Shown here: positions 59,047 through 64,000 of the stretch, piece by piece
How positions within the stretch are numbered: position 1 is the first letter of the stretch
Layout: every line of letters starts with the position of its first letter
Assembly (NCBI GenBank): GCA_004335835.1
Contig: RWJK01001863.1
Coordinates: 219-64,218 of the forward strand
Length of the DNA: 64,000 bases
From: Scenedesmus sp. ARA3
Taxonomy: Eukaryota > Chlorophyta > Chlorophyceae > Sphaeropleales > Scenedesmaceae
Direction: 5' to 3'
Program-made: the position numbers and the translations under genes
The notes under the pieces: generated by a model
Database searches by the model: none
Seen by the model: only the letters and a program-made list of their open reading frames with translations
Told to the model about the DNA's origin: nothing

Positions 59047-61154
59047 TGCTGCAGGCCAACGGCGAGGGCAACAACGACGGCACCAATGACAACTTCAGCT
59101 GGAACTGCGGCCACGAGGGGCACACCGAGAACAGCGGAGTGCTGGACATGCGCTACAAGCAGATGCGCAACTACCTGACAGCGCTGCTGATGGCAATCGG
59201 CACCCCCATGGTGGTCATGGGTGAGTTTACTTTGAAGAACTGGGGTGTAGCAAGCGGTTGGGTTGGGTTCAGCCAGCGAGCAGGGATCGTGCAGCGGTTT
59301 GGGGTTTGAACAGCATGCGTAATGTGGGCCTGCTTGGTGCCGCGCTGCTTTGGGGGTGTTGCACTGTCTCGCCTAAATCTAGAAGCATGTTGGACATGCG
59401 CTACAAGCAGACAGCGCTGCTGATGGCGGTTGGCACACGCATGTCGGTCGTGGGTGAGTGGCGGCTGCGGCTAACTAACCAGCGCGTAATGTTCAGCAGC
59501 ACTTCAAGTTCAACCGCATGCAAGAGTGGTGTCTGCTTTGTGCTTTGCTGCTCTTGGAGACTGCATCATCGCTTCAAGGGTGCTGTACCACACCTCCATG
59601 AGGAAGGGGTGTTGCACATTACTTCGTCGTTAGTCCCTGCTTACGACCCACCTAGCTGTTCTATCTATCGCTGCCCGCAGGCGACGAGATCGCGGTGACG
59701 CACCACGGCAACAACAACTGGTACGGCCACGACACCGAGCTGAGCCACATGCACTGGCCCAGCCACAAGGATGACAGGCGCCAGGGGCTGCTGCGCTTCG
59801 CCAGCGAGCTCATCAAGTTCAGGCGCAGCTGCAAGGTGCTCAAGCGGGAGACCTTCCTGGGGTGAGTGGTTGAGGCAATCCGGTGGTGCTGCCGTTGCTG
59901 CTGCTGCTGCCACTGCTGCTGCCAATGTTTGATGGGTAATTTGTTTGGTTTAGAAAAAATAGTTTTGGGGATAGATAGTTGGTTTTGCAGCGGGAGATGT
60001 GTTGCCCATGTGCATGTGTGTCCTGAAATTTATACCTTCGCATGAACCCTGCTGCCGCAGGCTGCGTGACATCACCTGACACGAGGACAACTGACACATC
60101 CCGACAGCGGCCTGTGCTGTCGCTGTGGACTGTTGCCTGCTCATACCCTTTTTCAACCCCACAAACCTGCCAAACCCTGCCCAGGCCGCGCGACATCACC
60201 TGGCACGAGGACAACTGGGACAACCCTGACTCCCGCTTCCAGCCTGCAACATTCCCTAAACCCCTAGACCTCCAACTTCAAAACCTCTGTTGAACCCTGC
60301 CTCATGTGAACCCTGCCACAGGCCGCGCGACATCACCTGGCACGAGGACAACTGGGACAACCCCGACTCCCGCTTCCTGGCCTGGACGCTGCACGACAGC
60401 AAGGAGGGCGGCGCGGGCGACGTGTACATCGCCTTCAACGCGCACGGCTTCCAGGTGTGATTAGGTGCTTGTGTGTTAGCTGTTGTTGCATAACAAGCAT
60501 AGGACATGTTGTGATGGGGCGGGTGAAATGTACATCGCCTTCAACGCGCATGGCTTCCAGGTGCGAGGTTTGGGCTGGATGTTATTCTCCATGGTATGGT
60601 GGCAAGGGGTATGTGCGGTGTAGGCAGCCCCAGGGCTTTTGTAGCACGTCAACGTGTGAGCTACTACATTGTGCGTGGTGTAGGCGATCCCAAGCGTTGT
60701 GTAGAGCGCTCAACATTCAATGAAAGATCACATGCCTTGCCGCAGGTGCCCGCGCACCTGCCCGAGCCCCCTCCAGGGCGCAAGTGGGCGCTGCTGATTT
60801 ACACCAACCTGCCCCCCAAACTTTCACATTGATGTGTTTCCTGCACTCAATTGTCATGCAGACCGCAAGCGAGCGCGGCTGACTGACACCAACCTGCCCA
60901 GCCCGCATGACTTCCCAATCATGTGCACTTTGCACTATGTTTTATTGGAGTTCTCACATTCAAAACCTATCTCCCGTGCATTGTAGGTGCCCGCGCACCT
61001 GCCAAAGCCGCCTCCTGGCCGCAAGTGGGCGCGGCTGATCGACACCAACCTGCCCAGCCCGCGAGACTTCACCATCGGCGGCAATGCAGGCGTGGAGCCG
61101 GTCTATGGCGTGGCGCCGCACTCTGCAATCGTGCTGATCACGAAGAAGATCTAG
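52271..61154 (+). CDS. ISA3: Isoamylase-type starch debranching enzyme, ISA3 class
   Basis: Fifteen exons: 52271-52496, 53260-53400, 53872-53968, 54278-54377, 54761-54949, 55266-55483, 55941-56033, 56723-56919, 57799-57911, 58139-58226, 58705-58856, 59055-59220, 59681-59861, 60322-60454 and 60987-61154. Phases close, giving about 753 codons. The first exon starts at an acceptor-like TGCTGCAG and is blocked upstream by a TAA, so a 5' exon with the transit peptide is missing from the model. The CBM48 part shows [17 protein letters not shown]13 regions: [21 protein letters not shown] with the nucleophile Asp; LIAEPWD with the acid/base Glu; [11 protein letters not shown]3-like signatures are [37 protein letters not shown] and [13 protein letters not shown]3 hydrolyses alpha-1,6 branches during starch breakdown in plastids. 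Nearly every exon has truncated copies in the adjoining introns. Confidence 0.9.
53023..53190 (+). repeat. Two head echoes of ISA3 exon 2
   Basis: Acceptor plus the exon start (GCCAGGCGGAGCCTCTTGGT in the closer copy) begins at 53023 and 53139; the real exon starts at 53260, giving spacings of 116 and 121 bp. Each retains CCCAGCAAGCAGGGCAATGC before decaying. Confidence 0.85.
54052..54128 (-). other. tRNA-like sequence, possible SINE relic
   Basis: On the minus strand GGTGTCGCCCTAAGAGCACG resembles a D-arm/A-box region, and GGGTGTTCGATTCAATCCC about 40 nt later resembles a T-arm/B-box. T-stem pairing is imperfect and there is no clean acceptor stem, so it is not called a tRNA gene. It lies in an ISA3 intron. 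Confidence 0.2.
55130..55222 (+). repeat. Head echo of ISA3 exon 55266-55483
   Basis: Acceptor and about 92 exon bases ([20 protein letters not shown] onward to WKNP) with few silent differences, 136 bp before the real acceptor. It could be an alternative acceptor but runs into unrelated sequence without a matching donor. Confidence 0.9.
55625..55728 (+). repeat. Tail echo of ISA3 exon 55266-55483
   Basis: The last ~104 bases of the exon ([13 protein letters not shown] to EFKEMVRT) with the GTGAGT donor, ending 245 bp downstream of the real donor. Confidence 0.9.
56332..56640 (+). repeat. Three head echoes of ISA3 exon 56723-56919
   Basis: Copies of acceptor plus GGCAT(C/T)GACAACGCC and following bases start at 56332, 56456 and 56581; the real exon starts at 56723 (spacings 124, 125, 142). 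The sequence between them, including a TGTGT(G/T)AATCATGTCATCAA segment, is repeated too, so whole junction-spanning units were duplicated. Confidence 0.9.
56960..57595 (+). repeat. Tail-echo cluster of ISA3 exon 56723-56919
   Basis: Truncated copies of the exon end ([12 protein letters not shown] region to TGCAGAG plus GTGAG-type donor) end at 57072 and 57307. The second reaches back to [13 protein letters not shown]. Short donor-only pieces end at about 56967 and 57163. More decayed copies lie around 57340-57400 and 57528-57590. They contain the nucleophile codon region but cannot encode a complete domain. Confidence 0.85.
57655..57705 (+). repeat. Head echo of ISA3 exon 57799-57911
   Basis: GCCGCAG then ACTCCAAGGGGCGCCCCATG, against ACTCCAAGGGCCAGCCCATG in the real exon 144 bp downstream. 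Divergence increases beyond about 50 bases. Confidence 0.75.
58265..58305 (-). repeat. Copy 4 of the dispersed ~30-bp element
   Basis: Read on the minus strand: GGTGCCAGGACCCACATG followed by TGATTATCCTCC. It lies in an ISA3 intron, antisense to the gene. Confidence 0.5.
58585..58632 (+). repeat. Head echo of ISA3 exon 58705-58856
   Basis: GCATGAAGGGCGCGTTTGCC and about 28 more bases copied with acceptor, 120 bp upstream of the real exon. Confidence 0.85.
59388..59453 (+). repeat. Tail echo of ISA3 exon 59055-59220
   Basis: LDMRYKQ then [15 protein letters not shown] with the GTGAGT donor, ending 233 bp past the real donor. An internal 15-base piece (MRNYL) is missing. Confidence 0.85.
60061..60240 (+). 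repeat. Two head echoes of ISA3 exon 60322-60454
   Basis: Copies start at 60061 and 60185 (spacings 124 and 137). The first has TGA for Trp (ITWHED region). The second is near-identical for about 55 bases before diverging. Confidence 0.9.
60526..60560 (+). repeat. Tail echo of ISA3 exon 60322-60454
   Basis: [11 protein letters not shown] with a GTGCGA donor, ending 106 bp downstream of the real donor. Confidence 0.8.
60746..60925 (+). repeat. Head echoes of the ISA3 last exon
   Basis: A copy with acceptor at 60746 covers [21 protein letters not shown] second piece from about 60862 repeats [17 protein letters not shown] without its own start. The intact exon begins at 60987, 241 bp after the first echo. 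Confidence 0.85.
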
Positions 61155-62370
61155 AATGGCATCAACCTCAAGATTTCATGGGAGTGTGAAGCGCTGCTAG
61201 GGATGAGTATGGCGTGGAGCCGGCCTATGGCGCTGCTGGAAGCTGGATGGGTGTGGTCTGAAGGTGCTGTGTGTCTGCCAGTTGGCAGCAGCAGCAGCAG
61301 CAGCAGCAGCAGATCTTACTCGGAGCACTGGGCAGACAGCAGCTGTGCGCATTTGTGGGTTGGTGTAGTCCCTTTGTACAGGTCCCGCACACGTGACATT
61401 GCTAGTCAACAGCGCTGCAAGCGGCGGCATAAAGCCGGTGTTGCGGACATTGCTGCTGTTGTGTGGTGTGTGTTTGCGTTGTACTTCTGGTGTGTGTGGT
61501 GGAGGTTGCCTTGACTGTTGTACCATCCTGGTGAGTTGCCAGGCAACATAAATGCTGGTGTTTTTTCTATATGAATATCGCTGCAGCTGATTCAATGCAC
61601 ATTTCAACCCGGCAGGCTACCTGGTGGACGGGCGTTTGGAAAGAGGCTGCAATTGCTGTGCATGGAAACAGCTGCCCACTTGGCAGCAGTTGGAGCTGTG
61701 CCAGCTTTTGTGTTGAGGCCATAACAAGTAGGACTTGCAGGGTCTGCAGCGTGCTATATTGATTGACCACTTCTATTTGTTTAGGACACTGAGTTGTGAC
61801 CGGGATGCATGCTGGGGATCCAGCTGGATCTGCAGTGTGCTGTGTGATGGCTGCGAACGCGCTGTCGATGTTCATCATCATGTTGCGCCTCTTGTTGTCG
61901 CCACAGCAACCATGCGGCATGGTGGTTGGTTTTGGCATACATCATAATGCACACCCTACTCACGTGACCTGACAACGTTGCCTGGTTTTGGACCTGACTG
62001 ACTGTTGGCATTAACGGCTAATGCATCCATTGTAGCCGTGTCGCCTCCGTGTAGCCAGTACTGACTTATGCTGTAGCCTGCAGCACGCGTGCATCAGCAC
62101 CTGTGTTTGCCAGATGTCACGGACTGGGTGGTCTACGAAATTCATCATGATATGGGGCCATCGCGCGTATCATGCGCGTTGTGTGTAAGCGTGATGCTCT
62201 GTGCTCATGACGCTGGCTGCGGGGGTGAAGACTCTGCTAACACAACAATTGCTTGTGGCTCCTTGGCAGGCAGGATGTAACTACAGTACCATCCTATCAG
62301 CACGTCCTCCGTCACACGCCCTGCAGGCTCTGTGTCACAATCGCAGTTGTCACGCAATGCAATAATGACA
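61155..62370. other. Intergenic, convergent genes
   Basis: 1.2 kb between the ISA3 stop (+) and the MSH4 stop (-). Apart from the small ISA3 echo and a short CAG run near 61287, no structure or gene is recognised. TGTAA occurs near 62276. Confidence 0.4.
61200..61240 (+). repeat. Short tail echo of the ISA3 last exon
   Basis: GGCGTGGAGCCGGCCTATGG just past the stop repeats GGCGTGGAGCCGGTCTATGG from 61090-61109. Confidence 0.65.
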
Positions 62371-64000
62371 TCATGCTGCGCCTTGCGGCTGCTTCGCCGC
62401 TTGCAGCAGCAGCTTCTCAGCCTGCTGCTTCAGCCCCGCCAGCAGCGGCTGGCAGCGCCGCAGCGCAGCGGCAGCCGCCACAGCCGCCTCGACACCACCT
62501 GCAGGAGCGCTTGCAGTGTCTGCAGCAGCTGCTGTATCTGGCAGCAGGCCCTCTGCTGCTGCTTGGCGAGCCACACAGCCCAGCTTGTGTATGAGGGAGT
62601 AGACCTGCCCCAGGCAGCGTTCGCTGCGCGGCTGGCCCTGCTGCTGCCGCAGGCGCTGCTGCTGCTGCTTGGCCTCCAGCTGCTGCGCTACCTGCACGGC
62701 ATGCAGCAGATGCACAAAGTAGAGAACAAGTGCAGGTACATTTGCAACCTGGATTTTCAGTTTGGAACGAGTGTCAACACGGAACAGCATACGTTCCATT
62801 GTGATATCAGAAGCCAGAGTAATCGAGCTCTGAGGTCGACAGCAGCTGATACATCTCGGGCACCACAGCTACCAAGCTGCCAGCCGCAGCGCAGCACCAG
62901 GCCCCACCTGCATTGCTCGATCCGTGATGTGCTGCGGCAGCCCAGCTGTGCGCGCCAGTAGGATGCCGTAATGGCTGCATGCGCTGTCTGCCTCTGCTGC
63001 TGCTGGCGCTATGCTGCGCGTGTAGTGGATGTCATCACCCTGCAGCTCAACCTGCAAGGCACAGGACACAGCCGTGAACTGCCAGTTGCCACATGCATTG
63101 GCGCGCAAATGCATGCAGGCAAGTCACAGCCGAGCCTGTTGCTCTGCCTGGCAACCGCGTCTTTGCTGTGTGCAAGAGCATGCGGCTTGCTGTATGGTGT
63201 TGCCGCAAGCAACACCATGCTCCGAAACAAGCGCGGTGAAGTAAGTGCAGGAAACATAGCGATGCATGCGCGCTGACTAGTGGAGCTGCGGTGTGATGCA
63301 GCTGCGAGCACTGCGCGCGCCCCACACCTGCATGCGCCACAGCTTGCAGCTCGGGTAGATGGCTGCCAGTTCCTCCAGCTGCCTGCAGCAGCGTGGCAGC
63401 AGACAGGCAGCGGCATATAACAACAAAGCAGGTATGTTGCATGTGCCAATGAGCATTTGACAGGCTGTTGCATTCATCTGGGCCCAGCACAGCAACACCC
63501 AGACAGGGCAGACTTGCTCATCACCATCATCATAATGCGAAGCAAGCCATAGCAGCACCCGAAAAGGGCAAGCTTGCTGGCAATCCCATGCATACACGAC
63601 GGCATGCAGCAGCCCACCTGAAGCGTGTCGTCAGCAGCACGTGGGACCCCAGAGCCAGCAAGTACTCAGCCATGGCCCATGACAGCGCCACTACTAAAAT
63701 TTGCAATCCGTTAATGTACTCAGGACATGTCTGCCGTCAAAAAGGTGTACATAGATCTCGGCCTGAAGCGGGGACACGGGGCTGAGCGCTGCCAATTTTG
63801 CTGACACCCAGCAGCTCAGCGCCCACGCAGGGCAGCTTGCACAAGCAGCCCACCTGAAGTGCGTCGCCAGCAGCACGTGTGCCCCCAGCGCCAGCAGGTA
63901 CTCGGCCATGGCCCATGACAGCGCCACACCGTCAGCAGTGGAGGTGGCGCGCCCCAGCTCGTCAATCAGCACCAGGCTGCGCGGGCCAGCCCTGAGAGAC
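62371..64000 (-). CDS. MSH4: MutS homologue 4 (C-terminal exons, continues beyond window)
   Basis: Partial at the window edge. Exons in transcript order: >63990-63854, 63382-63328, 63051-62908 and 62691-62371, all joined in phase. The first contains the MutS Walker B and following ATPase region, [20 protein letters not shown], then [15 protein letters not shown]. The next reads [16 protein letters not shown], then [20 protein letters not shown]. The tail [20 protein letters not shown] with an [15 protein letters not shown] helix resembles the MSH4 C-terminus; ELGR with EYLL and ATHF favours MSH4 over MSH5. MSH4 pairs with MSH5 to stabilise meiotic recombination intermediates. The DELGRA site replaces the usual G-R-G, a mild change. 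The rest of the gene lies to the right. Confidence 0.75.
63618..63695 (-). repeat. Tail echo of the MSH4 ATPase exon
   Basis: About 75 bp repeating the exon end ([17 protein letters not shown] region) with its GTGGGC donor, 236 bp downstream of the real donor at 63854. Several substitutions show it is older than most ISA3 echoes. Confidence 0.8.

Overview
The window looks like nuclear DNA of a green alga, probably a chlorophyte of the Sphaeropleales/Chlamydomonadales type. The evidence is dense short introns with GT/GC-AG borders, pervasive CAG/CTG triplets coding for Gln, Ala and Ser runs, candidate TGTAA poly(A) signals, an octotricopeptide-repeat protein with a RAP domain, and a plant-type starch-debranching isoamylase. 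No bacterial operons, rRNA or confident tRNA genes were seen. Exon models were built by hand from splice sites and reading phase. They close in frame for WDR82, the NEK kinase, PYROXD2, the PAP2 phosphatase, the RUN gene, the OPR gene and most of ISA3.

Layout. At 0.3-5.1 kb (-) lies a RUN-domain protein. A divergent gap leads to a 12-repeat OPR-RAP organelle RNA-binding protein at 6.3-12.4 kb (+). Next comes about 4.8 kb without a recognisable gene. At 17.3-20.0 kb (-) is a WDR82/Swd2 WD40 protein, which shares a 356-bp divergent promoter with a NEK-family kinase at 20.4-26.7 kb (+). At 27.3-29.3 kb (+) is an organelle-targeted protein with a possible Bles03/DUF1917-like domain, followed at 30.3-31.9 kb (-) by a poorly resolved gene containing a (CAG)29 run. 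At 33.4-38.7 kb (+) are two tandem, apparently intronless multi-TM paralogues, both broken. PYROXD2 is at 39.5-46.1 kb (-), followed by a 65-N assembly gap. ARFRP1 (single exon) is at 47.3-47.9 kb (-), a two-exon PAP2 lipid phosphatase at 48.9-50.4 kb (-), ISA3 at about 52.3-61.2 kb (+), and the C-terminal exons of MSH4 at 62.4-64 kb (-).

The most unusual feature is a systematic pattern of exon echoes in ISA3 and PYROXD2, with single cases in MSH4 and WDR82. Introns contain truncated copies of the neighbouring exon that include its splice site. Every copy of an exon start with its acceptor lies upstream of the intact exon, and every copy of an exon end with its donor lies downstream. Acceptor-to-acceptor spacing is 116-157 bp, and many donor-to-donor spacings are 233-263 bp. 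This is what short tandem duplications across splice junctions would leave behind, and it suggests a way introns grow in this genome.

The genes do not form one pathway. They cover starch catabolism (ISA3), organelle RNA metabolism (OPR-RAP), chromatin and transcript 3' processing (WDR82), membrane traffic (ARFRP1, RUN), lipid dephosphorylation (PAP2), cilia or cell-cycle signalling (NEK), a mitochondrial oxidoreductase (PYROXD2) and meiotic recombination (MSH4).
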